NCBI GenBank assembly: GCA_902774685.1
Contig: CACYJH010000008.1
Location: 62,001 to 126,000 of the forward strand
Direction: 5' to 3'
Length of the DNA stretch: 64,000 nt
Source: an uncultured Methanobrevibacter sp.
GTDB lineage: Archaea; Methanobacteriota; Methanobacteria; Methanobacteriales; Methanobacteriaceae
The notes under the pieces were generated by a model. That model saw nothing but the letters and a program-made list of their open reading frames with translations, was not told the origin of the DNA and did no database searches. Both the position numbers and the translations under genes were made by a program. Positions 9,028 to 18,160 of the stretch are shown in pieces (position 1 is the first letter of the stretch; every line of letters starts with the position of its first letter).

Positions 9028-9459
9028 AATAGCTAAGAATTCTATCTTTTATTGAAAAAAACTAATTTATTTTAAATTTTTTTAATATTTTTTTAAAATT
9101 ACTTTAATATTTTTTTAAAATATCTTTAATATTTTTTTAAAATATCTTTAATAATTTTTTAATTTTTTTTAATATTTTTAAATGATAAATCCATTTCATG
9201 AAAAAACTTGAATTTTCATGAAATCAAAAATTTATCAAAATTTAAAAACTGATTAAAAATTCTTAAAAATTAATTTATCCTATTTTTTAGAGTATTTTAA
9301 GAAAAATAACAGTTTATTTATTTTCATTTTTAATTTAAATCTATTTAAGTACGATTAATATAATTATTGAGAAAAAATTATATAAAAAAATATAAAAATT
9401 TAATAATATTTATAAGTTATAAGACACAAAAATATATCTGAATAATTGGAGGAATATAT
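9028..9459. other. AT-rich spacer with tandem repeat and promoter region
   Basis: Non-coding. The first half holds the 22-bp tandem repeat described separately. The second half has a TATA-like stretch (ATTATATAAAA near 9377) suitably placed for a promoter of the oxidoreductase gene starting at 9460. No open frame or RNA gene seen. Confidence 0.5.
9081..9168. repeat. 22-bp tandem repeat downstream of hemC
   Basis: Three consecutive 22-base units (9081-9102, 9103-9124, 9125-9146), of the form TTTAAT-A-T8-AAAA-TNNC, followed by a degenerate fourth. Units two and three are identical. The period is about two helical turns and each unit holds one T8 tract, so intrinsic curvature or a multi-site U-tract terminator for hemC on the plus strand are possible roles. 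Confidence 0.7.
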
Positions 9460-10407
9460 TTGAGAACTATAAATGTTGGAGTTATAGGTGTAGGTGCAAT
9501 GGGATACAACCATGCCCGTGTATATTCGAAATTAGAAAATGCTAATCTCGTAGCGGTGGCTGATGTAGTAAAGCCAACCTTAGACAAAGTTGTAAAAAAA
9601 TATAAGACAAAAGGCTACTCAGAAATCGAAGACTTATTGAAAGATCCTGAAATTGAAGCAGTAAGTGTCTGTGTGCCAACAACCTTCCACCACGAAGTCG
9701 TAATGGAAGCTATTAAACATGGAAAGCACGTTTTAGTTGAAAAGCCAATTGCTTTTACTGCTGAAGAAGCTGAAGAAATGATTGAAGCTGCAAAAGAAGC
9801 AGGCGTTAAGCTTGCAACTGGACATGTAGAAAGATTCAATCCTGCAGTGCAAAAAGCTAAGGAACTCATTGAAAATGAGGTTATTGGTGATTTAGTAACA
9901 ATTTCAGCTAAAAGAGTAGGTCCTTTCCCACCAAGGATAAAAGATGTAGGTGTGGCTATTGACCTTGCAATTCACGATTTAGATGTAATGAACTTCTTGA
10001 TTGAAGCTCCTGTTAAACAGGTTTATGCTACCATGAGCAGTATCTTAGATCAATCTGACTTTGAAGACCATGCAGAAATCATGATAAGCTTTGATGAAGA
10101 CATTACAGGTATTTTAGAAGTAAACTGGTTAACTCCATACAAACGTAGACAAATTGAAATTACTGGTACCGACGGAATCATTACCATTGACTACATAGAC
10201 CAAAGCATTGAAGTTTATGGTAAATTTGCACAAGATATCCAAATCAAACCAGTAGAGCCATTAAGTGAAGAATTAAACTCATTCCTATGTAAAATTGAAG
10301 CAGATGAAGAACCTGAAATTACAGGTGAAGATGGTCTTAAAGCTCTTAAGATGGTTCTTGCAGCAAACAAATCATCTAAAGAACACAGCCCAATCAATTT
10401 TAAATAA
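9460..10407 (+). CDS. Gfo/Idh/MocA-family NAD(P)-dependent oxidoreductase, possibly UDP-GlcNAc 3-dehydrogenase
   Basis: A Rossmann domain opens with NVGVIGVGAMGYNHARVY. EKP (near 93) and the downstream GHVERFNPAVQKA and DLAIHDLDVM elements carry the residues typical of the family's active site. The 315-residue length and the GHVERFNPA segment resemble archaeal UDP-N-acetylglucosamine 3-dehydrogenases, which start acetamido-sugar synthesis for surface glycans. The substrate is inferred only. The start is TTG at 9460, fixed by a GGAGG site at 9448-9452; the first ATG would cut the NAD-binding strand. Confidence 0.8.
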   Translation: MRTINVGVIGVGAMGYNHARVYSKLENANLVAVADVVKPTLDKVVKKYKTKGYSEIEDLLKDPEIEAVSVCVPTTFHHEVVMEAIKHGKHVLVEKPIAFTAEEAEEMIEAAKEAGVKLATGHVERFNPAVQKAKELIENEVIGDLVTISAKRVGPFPPRIKDVGVAIDLAIHDLDVMNFLIEAPVKQVYATMSSILDQSDFEDHAEIMISFDEDITGILEVNWLTPYKRRQIEITGTDGIITIDYIDQSIEVYGKFAQDIQIKPVEPLSEELNSFLCKIEADEEPEITGEDGLKALKMVLAANKSSKEHSPINFK

Positions 10408-10529
10408 TCTCTTCAAAATTACAGAAGATTAGTTTGAAAATATATTCTTAAGATTAAATCAAAAATTCAACAAAAATTAATTTAAAAAACAATTATTATG
10501 ATTATAACACATATAAGTGAGGAGAAAAA

Positions 10530-11144
10530 ATGAACCAAGATCTTATTAATAGAGCTCAAGAACTTAGAAACCATGGATTTACCACTGGTGAAATAGCAGA
10601 TGAGCTTAATGTATCCATGGATACTGCACAATGGTTAACCTTACAAAGAAAAGAGGAAACTGTAGAAGCAGAAGCACCTGTTGACATTGCAATCAACTGG
10701 AACAGTTTAGGCGGAAGTGCTTCCAGACTCAGATATGTTGCAGCAGCTTTAAGTGACATTGCATTAAAGCATGGCGACCTTGACCTTGTTTTAGGAATTG
10801 CAACAAGTGGAGTTCCATTTGCAACCATGATGGCAGATGTAATTGAAGAATTGACTGGAACCACTACATGCATATCTATTTTCCACCCTAAAAAACACAG
10901 AACTAATCCAACAAACAGTGATGAAGGAGCTATAAGCAGCAATTTCGGAACTGTTGAAGGTAAAAAAATAGTTGTTGTCGATGATGTAATCACCAGCGGT
11001 GACACCATCACAGATGTAATTAAAGTAGTTAAAGACCATGGTGGAGACCCAGTTGTAGTAACTGTTTTAATTGATAAGTCAGGACTCGAAGAAGTGGATG
11101 GAGTCCCAGTAGAATCATTAATAAAAGTAAGTCAATTAAGATAA
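10530..11144 (+). CDS. GfcR/PyrE-like transcriptional regulator (HTH plus phosphoribosyltransferase fold)
   Basis: Residues 1-40 form a helix-turn-helix ([27 protein letters not shown]). The rest is a phosphoribosyltransferase domain with the PRPP loop [12 protein letters not shown] near 148. The haloarchaeal homologue GfcR activates glycolytic genes; in methanogens the protein is often annotated as an orotate phosphoribosyltransferase-like protein. The true PyrE of this genome is probably the gene at 47263, so a regulatory role is more likely here. SD site GTGAGGAG precedes the ATG. Its ligand and targets are unknown. Confidence 0.85.
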   Translation: MNQDLINRAQELRNHGFTTGEIADELNVSMDTAQWLTLQRKEETVEAEAPVDIAINWNSLGGSASRLRYVAAALSDIALKHGDLDLVLGIATSGVPFATMMADVIEELTGTTTCISIFHPKKHRTNPTNSDEGAISSNFGTVEGKKIVVVDDVITSGDTITDVIKVVKDHGGDPVVVTVLIDKSGLEEVDGVPVESLIKVSQLR

Positions 11145-11207
11145 TTAACTTACTTTATTTTTTTTATTAAAAAATTTTTTAGTTTTATATTTTACGAATT
11201 ATTTATT

Positions 11208-12014
11208 TCATTTATTTCCAAAATCGTCCCAGAAATGAGTTTGGAAAACACTTTTTTTACTTAATTCCTCTAATTTCAAGAACAATTTCCAAGGCATGGA
11301 CAAGTTCATGTAATCATCTGGAATCAATCTTCTCATATGAGCCCTTGCTGCAAAGTCAAGTGGACTTAATACAGGGACAGGGTCATCACTATCTGCTTGC
11401 TCGAAAGTGAATGCACCAATAGCTTGACATGCAGATGCTTGAGGAGTCATTACATATGCACTATTTGACCTGAATGATCCATTCAATTGAAGTATTGCAG
11501 ATAGTTCCATAGTGTTTAATGTAAAGACAACAGAATCTGGAATTTCACCTTCTTCAAGAAGTTCTATCGGCTTAAAGATTACATACTGCCCTTCATCATA
11601 ATAAGGCCTATTCTTTATGTGTTCATATGCAGTATCAAAGTCTGAATAGATTCTCTCACCCTTTTTAAACATTTCTGCAGTAGGTTTTGGCATAAAGCTT
11701 AACCTATGTAGAAATGCTTCCTTATCTTTAGCGGATTCTGTACCTAAAGATAAAAAGGTGGCTTGAAATTCCCTGTCTTCATCTGTCTTGAATCCAGTTC
11801 CCCAACCAAAACCTGCAGATACCCCTCCACAAGTAATGTTTTCACGACCAAAAGCAGTGACTTTCCTCTTTGCAATGGCTTGTGCAACTAAAGACATTAC
11901 ACAGCCGCCTCTACCTGCTTTAGGAGCCAAAGCATCATCTGGCTTTTCATCAGATTTAATCAATACAATTGGATCAAACTGCCCATTCAATTCCTTTACA
12001 ATATTAAATTCCAT
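11208..12014 (-). CDS. DUF169 family protein
   Basis: 268 residues, resembling DUF169 proteins found in methanogens and many anaerobes. The Gly/Cys-rich GRGGCVMSLVAQAIAKRK (near 34) and CGGVSAGFGWGTGFK (near 62) segments are the conserved part of that family. No catalytic role is established. It converges with the GfcR-like gene (63 bases apart). SD is weak. Confidence 0.75.
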   Translation of the reverse strand: MEFNIVKELNGQFDPIVLIKSDEKPDDALAPKAGRGGCVMSLVAQAIAKRKVTAFGRENITCGGVSAGFGWGTGFKTDEDREFQATFLSLGTESAKDKEAFLHRLSFMPKPTAEMFKKGERIYSDFDTAYEHIKNRPYYDEGQYVIFKPIELLEEGEIPDSVVFTLNTMELSAILQLNGSFRSNSAYVMTPQASACQAIGAFTFEQADSDDPVPVLSPLDFAARAHMRRLIPDDYMNLSMPWKLFLKLEELSKKSVFQTHFWDDFGNK

Positions 12015-12176
12015 TTTAAAACAACCCTTAATATTAATTGATTTAAGATTTATTCAATGGAATATAAAGATTTTACTATTTAAAAGAAGAAAAAGGATTA
12101 ATAACTAAATTAAGTATTAAAATAAAACAAAACTTAAAACCAGACAATCAAGGTTACTATGCAGTTACAAAAAAGA

Positions 12177-12187
12177 TTTATATATAT
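12177..12187 (+). promoter_or_regulatory. probable TATA box/BRE of the macrodomain-sirtuin operon
   Basis: AAAAAAGATTTATATATATG ends about 48 bases before the ATG at 12235. The purine-rich BRE-like stretch followed by TTTATATAT fits an archaeal promoter with a leader of about 25 bases containing the GAGGT ribosome site. Confidence 0.5.
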
Positions 12188-12234
12188 GCGAACAATAGTT
12201 AATATAAGAAATAAGATAATCCATGAGGTTAAAG

Positions 12235-13053
12235 ATGAAAGAATTCGATAAAAATACTGAAATAGATTTTCTGATAAATGAATTGATTTCCACCAATGAA
12301 AGAATAGACAATAATATGGAAATTCCTGACAATTATGATGAAAAGAGAAAATTGCTTAGAGCATTGATGAATACACAAACTCCAGTGCAGTTAAGTGATG
12401 AATTCTATGAAATTCAAGATAGGATCCTTAGCGATGAAACAAATAACAAAGATTTGGTCTCCTGGGAAGATATAGAAACAATTAGTCAAAATCCCAATGA
12501 AATAGACTCAAAGATAGCTTTATGGCAAGGAGACATCACTTATCTAAAAGCAGATGCAATAGTGAATGCAGCAAACAGCCAAATGTTAGGATGCTTTATT
12601 CCTTTGCACAACTGCATTGACAATCAGATTCATTCAGCAGCAGGATTCCAGTTAAGAATGGATTGCTATAAGATCATGCAAAATCAAGGGCATGAAGAGG
12701 CGAATGGAAATGCAAAAATCACATCAGCCTATAACCTCCCTTCAAAATATGTCATCCATACTGTAGGCCCAGCAATACCTTATGGAAGAGAACCTGATGA
12801 GAATGAAATAAGAGAGCTTGAAAGCTGTTATCAATCCTGTTTGGAACTTGCAGATGAGCACGAATTAAAATCAATAGCTTTTTGTTCAATATCAACTGGA
12901 GTCTTCAACTTCCCAAAAGACCAAGCTTCCAAATTAGCTATTGAAACTGTAAGAAACTACTTAAAGAACAATCCAAATACAAATATTGAAAAGATAATAT
13001 TCAATACATTTTCAGATGAAGCAACAGAAATCTATAGGAAAAATCTAAAATAG
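12235..13053 (+). CDS. zinc-containing macrodomain ADP-ribosyl hydrolase of the SirTM type
   Basis: Removes ADP-ribose from proteins. The first 90 or so residues are a helical extension. The macrodomain begins at KIALWQGDITYLKADAIVNAANSQ, and the zinc-site motif MLGCFIPLHNCIDNQIHSAAG (about 116-136) marks the class that pairs with class M sirtuins. IHTVGP and FCSISTGVFNFP complete the ADP-ribose pocket. It is followed 10 bases later by the sirtuin gene. The start is the ATG at 12235, five bases after GAGGT; an in-frame ATG at 12223 sits on that site and is less likely. Confidence 0.88.
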   Translation: MKEFDKNTEIDFLINELISTNERIDNNMEIPDNYDEKRKLLRALMNTQTPVQLSDEFYEIQDRILSDETNNKDLVSWEDIETISQNPNEIDSKIALWQGDITYLKADAIVNAANSQMLGCFIPLHNCIDNQIHSAAGFQLRMDCYKIMQNQGHEEANGNAKITSAYNLPSKYVIHTVGPAIPYGREPDENEIRELESCYQSCLELADEHELKSIAFCSISTGVFNFPKDQASKLAIETVRNYLKNNPNTNIEKIIFNTFSDEATEIYRKNLK

Positions 13054-13063
13054 GGGTGAAAAT

Positions 13064-13981
13064 ATGGAAGAATACAATTTAAGAGTGGAAAAATTGAAAG
13101 AGCTCATTGATGATGCAGATTACATATTGATAGGTGCAGGTGCTGGACTATCAACTGCTGCAGGAGTGGAATACGCAGGGAAAAGGTTTACAGATAATTT
13201 CCCAGAATTTATTGAAAAATATGGATTTCAGGACATGTACACTTCAATGTTCTATCCATTCAAAAGTCCAGAGGAAAGATGGGCATATTTTGCTAAGCAT
13301 GTTTATGTAAACAACATTGGAATAGAAGGAACAGACCTTTATAAAAAACTCTTCAGCATAGTGAAAGATAAGGATTATTTCGTAATCACAACAAATACTG
13401 ATGACCAATTCCTGAAATCCGGATTTGACAAGGACAGATTCTTTAGAACACAAGGGACATACAGCAAAATCCAATGCTCTAAGGCATGCCATAATAAATT
13501 ATATGACGATACAGAATTGATCTTGGAAATGATGGAAAAGACTGATGAAGACTTGAAGATACCAAGTGAACTCGTCCCTAAATGTCCAGTTTGCGGTGAG
13601 GAAATGGACCTGAACTTAAGAAAAGACAGCTTCTTTGTAGAGGATGATGAGTGGCATGAACAAAATAGGAACTACATTGATTTTAGACAAAAGGCACTAA
13701 ATGGAAAATTGCTCCTTCTGGAATTTGGAATTGGATTCAACACCCCAATTATAATTCGTTTCCCATTCGATGATTTAGTGAAATCATATGAAAATGTCAA
13801 TCTTGTGAGATTCAACAGAAGCCACACTGAATTAACAGTTAAACATAATGGAAATTATTATTTGGTTCCAGAGGATGAACTTGACAAGTATGTCTCACCA
13901 GACATTAAAGAGAGATATGTTCCTTTCAAGGAGAGCATTGGCGAAACATTGAAAAAGATTAAATATTTTGTGCAGATATGA
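13064..13981 (+). CDS. class M sirtuin (SirTM), protein ADP-ribosyltransferase
   Basis: A Sir2 NAD-binding fold: GAGAGLSTAAGVEY near 24 and TTNTDDQF near 109. The catalytic histidine region of ordinary sirtuins (HGS) is replaced by RTQGTYSKIQC, i.e. Gln, as in the bacterial SirTM enzymes that mono-ADP-ribosylate a lipoylated GcvH-like protein. A zinc site is formed by Cys about 138 and 143 and CPVC about 174-177. SD GGGGTGA overlaps the end of the macrodomain gene, so the two are coupled. The usual bacterial neighbours (GcvH-like protein, lipoate ligase) are not in this window, so the target is unknown. Confidence 0.88.
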   Translation: MEEYNLRVEKLKELIDDADYILIGAGAGLSTAAGVEYAGKRFTDNFPEFIEKYGFQDMYTSMFYPFKSPEERWAYFAKHVYVNNIGIEGTDLYKKLFSIVKDKDYFVITTNTDDQFLKSGFDKDRFFRTQGTYSKIQCSKACHNKLYDDTELILEMMEKTDEDLKIPSELVPKCPVCGEEMDLNLRKDSFFVEDDEWHEQNRNYIDFRQKALNGKLLLLEFGIGFNTPIIIRFPFDDLVKSYENVNLVRFNRSHTELTVKHNGNYYLVPEDELDKYVSPDIKERYVPFKESIGETLKKIKYFVQI

Positions 13982-13991
13982 TCTTCCAGAA

Positions 13992-15368
13992 TTACTCCTT
14001 ATTGGATCTAATCAATCTTTTTATATGCAAATCTGCCCAAATCATTGTGATTGTATTTACAACAATCTCTCCTAGGATTATTCCCCACCAAGCACCATAT
14101 TCTCCATATCCCAATACAATAGCTAAAAGTATTGCAAATGCAAGAGTGAATACTGTTTCCCTTAATATTGTCTGGAACATTGCAGTTATGCCGTTTCCTG
14201 TTCCTTGGAAAACAAAGGTTGAAGTACATCCATATCCCATAGTTGGGAAATAAATGACTATTACAGACAGGAATGCAATAAGCTGTGGAGTCAATCTTGT
14301 ACTTGTACCTGTGTATGCAAATACTGAAACGATTTGTGGAGCAAATAGATAAACAACTATTGCAGCTATGAATCCGAATAGGATAGCTATCTTCATGGAA
14401 TATCTATGAGCCACCAAAATCTCATCATACTTTTTAGCCCCATAATTTGCACCTACAACAGATATTAAGGCTGTAGCTATTGCAATTATTGGAGTTGTTG
14501 CAATTGTAACCACTCTCCAGCCAGTTGAATATACTGCAACAGCATCTGTATTTGCTACAACAACAAGCAAAAGTGAGAATATTGCTGCAAACAAAGCATT
14601 GTTAATCAATTCCAGACTTGCAGGAAAACCTACTTTTATGATATCCACAGTAATGTCTTTATTAAACTTATAATTAGAATAAAATGGCTTTAAATAAGTA
14701 TCTTTCTTCATATAGAACCAATATGCCAGAATAATATTCACAAGCAACAATGAGATTAATGTGGCAATTGCTGCTCCCTTAACTCCCAAATTAAGACCAT
14801 AAATAAGAATTGGATCCAATATCATGTTGAAGATTGAGGAAAATAGCATTGCATACATTGTTCTGTTTGCATCACCTTCTCCTCTTAGGACCCCATATAA
14901 TGCATTTGATAAAATAACAAGAATGGAACCAATAGAAAGAATCATACCATAATCCATCGCATAATCGATTGTGCTTCCTGCACCCATCCCAAGGAGAATG
15001 TCCTTCAGGAATATGAGGAGTAGGATTGTTGTAATAACAGAAACAATGATTGTGATAAAAATTGTATGAATGGCACCATTATCCGCCTTTTCCTTATTGC
15101 CTTCACCAATATATTTGGATAATGCAGAAGCAGAACCTGCTCCCAAACCATTTCCTATTCCCATAAGTGCAATGAATATAGGGCTTACAAAACCAACTCC
15201 TGCAAGAGCATCTGCACCTAAGCCAGATACCCAAATGGCATCGATTACGCTATAAAGACTTGTGATAAACAAAGAAATGATAAGTGGAATGGACATTTTC
15301 CACAAAGCCTTCTTAGGATCTCCTAATATTGAGTCCACCCCTTGATGATTTTTTATGTTTTCATTCAT
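13992..15368 (-). CDS. MATE family efflux transporter
   Basis: 458 residues with about 12 hydrophobic segments in two similar halves, opening with WKMSIPLIISLFITSLYSVIDAIWVSGLG, the typical MATE start. Such exporters move cationic drugs or metabolites out using a Na+ or H+ gradient. Its 3' end faces that of the sirtuin gene 10 bases away. Substrate cannot be inferred. A second MATE protein lies at 27310-28710. Confidence 0.9.
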   Translation of the reverse strand: MNENIKNHQGVDSILGDPKKALWKMSIPLIISLFITSLYSVIDAIWVSGLGADALAGVGFVSPIFIALMGIGNGLGAGSASALSKYIGEGNKEKADNGAIHTIFITIIVSVITTILLLIFLKDILLGMGAGSTIDYAMDYGMILSIGSILVILSNALYGVLRGEGDANRTMYAMLFSSIFNMILDPILIYGLNLGVKGAAIATLISLLLVNIILAYWFYMKKDTYLKPFYSNYKFNKDITVDIIKVGFPASLELINNALFAAIFSLLLVVVANTDAVAVYSTGWRVVTIATTPIIAIATALISVVGANYGAKKYDEILVAHRYSMKIAILFGFIAAIVVYLFAPQIVSVFAYTGTSTRLTPQLIAFLSVIVIYFPTMGYGCTSTFVFQGTGNGITAMFQTILRETVFTLAFAILLAIVLGYGEYGAWWGIILGEIVVNTITMIWADLHIKRLIRSNKE

Positions 15369-15457
15369 TTTATCACAAAGCTTTAAATTGATTAAATTGA
15401 TTAAATTGCATTTAATTATTAAAAATTAAGTTCCTTATAACTATATATTGAACAAAA

Positions 15458-15469
15458 TTTATATAAATA
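15458..15469 (+). promoter_or_regulatory. probable TATA box
   Basis: TTTATATAAATA ends 19 bases before the ATG at 15489, which would place transcription start at or a few bases before the start codon. The 15489 gene may thus have almost no leader, although a GTGAT lies just before its ATG. Confidence 0.45.
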
Positions 15470-15488
15470 ACTATTAAGATGTGATATT

Positions 15489-15815
15489 ATGGCTGAAAAC
15501 AATTATGTAATCTTCAAAAAACAATATGGAAACATCAAAAGACCAAGAGTTAAAGAACTATACATCAATCAGAATGGAGTGAAAATATACGAAAAGGACC
15601 AATCCATGATAATCAATATCATTGTACCTGTTGAAGAGTCAACTAAGACAGTCCAATACTTTGAAGAGTTCAATTTAGGTGAAGACATCCAATTCAATAT
15701 TGCAGATACCGGGGACTTCGAATGCATTTTCAGAGGAATTTCTCCAGTTATAGATAAGCAAAGCTATTCATCATTCTCAATCACAGTTCAAGAAAAGGAT
15801 CCGAAACAAGATTAA
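15489..15815 (+). CDS. hypothetical protein, 108 residues
   Basis: I do not recognise the family. The protein is soluble, with alternating hydrophobic stretches suggestive of beta strands (VKIYEKDQSMIINIIVPVEE, FSITVQEK) and no cysteines apart from one. Start ATG at 15489 after GTGAT. It stands alone between a divergent MATE gene and a 440-base spacer. Confidence 0.7.
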   Translation: MAENNYVIFKKQYGNIKRPRVKELYINQNGVKIYEKDQSMIINIIVPVEESTKTVQYFEEFNLGEDIQFNIADTGDFECIFRGISPVIDKQSYSSFSITVQEKDPKQD

Positions 15816-16257
15816 CTTCAAGTGGAAGCTGATTGAAATAGAGAGTAAAAGCATAATATCACAAAAGTGAAAAATCACAAAATAAATTTCACCAATTTAA
15901 ATAAAAATACGCCAAATATTTTTAATACTTATTAAAAAAAATACCAATTTAATCAATCATACATCTAATTATTTTATATTTGAAACTTTTTTTGGAAACA
16001 AATCCTCACCTCTGATGCATCACTTCATACTTATTTCTAATTTTATAAAAATTTTTAAAAAATGATCCCCTAAAAAAGAATGCAAAATTTTTCATTTTTA
16101 TTTTAAAATTACAAAATGACATCAATATTAAAATAAAGTTGTAAAATTGCTTTAATTTAGTTATAATATTCTAAAAACTTTTTATAACCGATAATAATTT
16201 ATATAATAAGGATAAATAAAAAAATAAAGAAAATTAAGCTAAATTTAGGTGAAATAC
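15816..16257. other. AT-rich spacer with promoter of the next operon
   Basis: Non-coding. TTTATATAAT at about 16198-16207, with an expected start site near 16232, fits a promoter for the 16258 gene. Nothing else supported. Confidence 0.45.
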
Positions 16258-17112
16258 ATGATTGATGAAATCTTTGATGAATACGAAAAGCAACAAAAAG
16301 AGAATTTCTTAATGATAGGAAAACATTTTGGCATTGAAGGGGAATTTCTCTCAAGACCTAATGCAAACCATGATCTAATAATTATCCTAAAGAGCACCAA
16401 TCTATTGAATGAAGAGATAGACTCATTTGAACTTATTGATGATTTCTATGAGAAAATCGTTAAGGAAGGAATATTATTTGGATTAGGGTTTGGAAAAGCA
16501 CATATGATTAAGAAAGTCATGGAGTTGCCATTAAGCAAAAATGAAATTTCTGAAATAGATCTGGATGATTATAATGAGTTTTTTCCAAAGTTCGATGAAT
16601 CAAAATCAGTTTTGAATGAATATTGCGAAGATGGGATGAAAAGGGTTCTTGTAACAATGAATGCAGAACTAAGTGATATTGAAAAAGAGGCTGAAGAAGT
16701 ACTTTTTATCGCTAAAATTATTGATAAAAACCATAACGAACTGAAAAAAATGCTATATGAAGAGTTTTTGGATGCTTTTGAAATTGATAGGAAAAAGGCG
16801 AAATACGGTTTCCAGAAAAATATCAGAATCGACTCAGAAATATTGAGGCCACAAATAAGATCCCGATTTTTTAAGGAGAAGGAAGGGACTTTTAAGGTCA
16901 AGGAAATTCTTGAAGACTATTTTGAGCTGATGATAGATACCGGTGCGGAAATAGGAATAAAGGTAGGATTTGGAATAGTGATTGGGGATATTCAAAAAGA
17001 CCAGATAAACTACGACAAACTAAAAAACTTAAGCGAAACTGAAATCATGATGTATATCCAAAAGGAGCACAGCGATTACATATTCAAAAAGCACAACAAT
17101 TGTGCTTGCTAA
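16258..17112 (+). CDS. unknown protein, first member of a tandem related pair
   Basis: 284 residues, charged, no signal peptide or membrane segment. It contains two related elements: near 70, VKEGILFGLGFGKAHMIKKV, and near 235, IDTGAEIGIKVGFGIVIGDI. The next gene (17133) has the same two elements at comparable positions and a similar N-terminus (DEIFDEYEK versus NEIYELYEK). The start is the ATG at 16258 because AGGTGA (16247-16252) lies five bases ahead; an in-frame GTG at 16249 overlaps that site. It ends 20 bases before the next start. Family and function unknown. Confidence 0.75.
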   Translation: MIDEIFDEYEKQQKENFLMIGKHFGIEGEFLSRPNANHDLIIILKSTNLLNEEIDSFELIDDFYEKIVKEGILFGLGFGKAHMIKKVMELPLSKNEISEIDLDDYNEFFPKFDESKSVLNEYCEDGMKRVLVTMNAELSDIEKEAEEVLFIAKIIDKNHNELKKMLYEEFLDAFEIDRKKAKYGFQKNIRIDSEILRPQIRSRFFKEKEGTFKVKEILEDYFELMIDTGAEIGIKVGFGIVIGDIQKDQINYDKLKNLSETEIMMYIQKEHSDYIFKKHNNCAC

Positions 17113-17132
17113 AACAAGAAGGCGGTGAAGAT

Positions 17133-18086
17133 ATGAGCTATTTGGTTAATGAAATTTACGAACTTTATGAAAAGCATTTGGAACTTACAGAACCTGTTTT
17201 AAAGGACATTGGAGTGGATGCCAACATACACAATTACCTCATTGATGTGAATATAGACCTCGAAATATTGCTTGAATCAAATGACCTGATTAAATATGAC
17301 CATAACAAATTGCAGGAAAAGATCAAGGAGGCATACGATGAAGTGTTTAAGGAAGGAATCCTGTTTGGAATCATAGTGGGAAAGATAATTAAGCTGAATA
17401 ACTGTTTGGAAAACAAGGAAAAATACAGCGAGTATCTCGAAAGGGAATATGATTATTATACAGAATATAACTTTAAGATTGATTTCTTTAAAAAGACAAT
17501 ACCTCCAATAAAAATAAGGAAATCAACAAGGGAAGCAAGTCCAAGACAGCTGAATTACAGAAACAAGAAGTATGAGGAAAAAAGGGAAGTGGATGGGATA
17601 GATGTTAATTGCGAGATGGTGAAAGATGGAATATACACCATCAATGAAGAGATAATCGAATATAAGGAAAGAATCGAAAGAAATGGAATAATCAGTTTTT
17701 TAGAATCTGAAGGCATTGATGATGGATTGAATGATAAATTCTCAGATATCAATGACCGACTGTTTGAAAAGCTATTCAATATATTGGAAGTGAATCTGAA
17801 TAATGCAGAAAGGGCATGCCAGAATTTTTATCGCTTTGATACATTTACAGCCCATGACATGTTTGTATCCGACATTTTTGCAAATCTTGAAGGAGAATTT
17901 GAAGCTAAGGAACTGGTGGAACTTTATTTAAAATATGTTTTCTTCAAAGGATTGGATATAGGGATATTGAATGGAAAAATGTTTTTTATATATGATATCC
18001 AAGAGGGATTCCTGAATTACTATAAAATACAGAATATGGACTCGAATGAAAAAAGCAGATATTTGATAAAAGAATTGTTTGATTAA
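17133..18086 (+). CDS. unknown protein, second member of the tandem pair
   Basis: 317 residues from the ATG at 17133, preceded by GGCGGTGA. It shares with the preceding gene an N-terminal NEIYELYEK, FKEGILFGIIVGKIIKL near 75 and a C-terminal FKGLDIGILNGKMFFIYDIQ followed by a region like IQKDQINYDKLKNLSE of its neighbour. The middle carries a basic segment (IRKSTREASPRQLNYRNKKYEEKREVDG) absent from the first gene. Probably co-transcribed and perhaps a hetero-complex. No function recognised. Confidence 0.75.
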   Translation: MSYLVNEIYELYEKHLELTEPVLKDIGVDANIHNYLIDVNIDLEILLESNDLIKYDHNKLQEKIKEAYDEVFKEGILFGIIVGKIIKLNNCLENKEKYSEYLEREYDYYTEYNFKIDFFKKTIPPIKIRKSTREASPRQLNYRNKKYEEKREVDGIDVNCEMVKDGIYTINEEIIEYKERIERNGIISFLESEGIDDGLNDKFSDINDRLFEKLFNILEVNLNNAERACQNFYRFDTFTAHDMFVSDIFANLEGEFEAKELVELYLKYVFFKGLDIGILNGKMFFIYDIQEGFLNYYKIQNMDSNEKSRYLIKELFD

Positions 18087-18101
18087 GGATTATCCTTAAT
18101 C
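18081..18101 (+). terminator. hairpin overlapping the stop of the tandem pair
   Basis: GATTAAGGA-TTA-TCCTTAATC is a perfect 9-bp stem with a 3-base loop that includes the TAA stop codon at its 5' arm. It is followed by A/T-rich sequence and probably stabilises the 3' end or ends transcription. Confidence 0.6.
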
Positions 18102-18122
18102 AAAGAAGTAAAAAAAGAATAG

Positions 18123-18149
18123 TTTAAGCTAAGCAACGCTTAACTTAAG
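18123..18149 (-). terminator. hairpin after the M48 protease gene
   Basis: On the minus strand, just past the stop at 18161, CTTAAGTTAAGC and GCTTAGCTTAAA pair with one mismatch around a short loop, giving an imperfect 11-bp stem. It probably marks the 3' end of the protease transcript. Confidence 0.5.
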
Positions 18150-18160
18150 AAATAAAAAGT

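Noticed and set aside
10530-11144. A second orotate phosphoribosyltransferase for pyrimidine synthesis
   Set aside because: It has an N-terminal helix-turn-helix and resembles GfcR; a normal PyrE is present at 47263.
12223-12234. ATG at 12223 as macrodomain start
   Set aside because: It overlaps the GAGGT ribosome site that is well spaced for the ATG at 12235.
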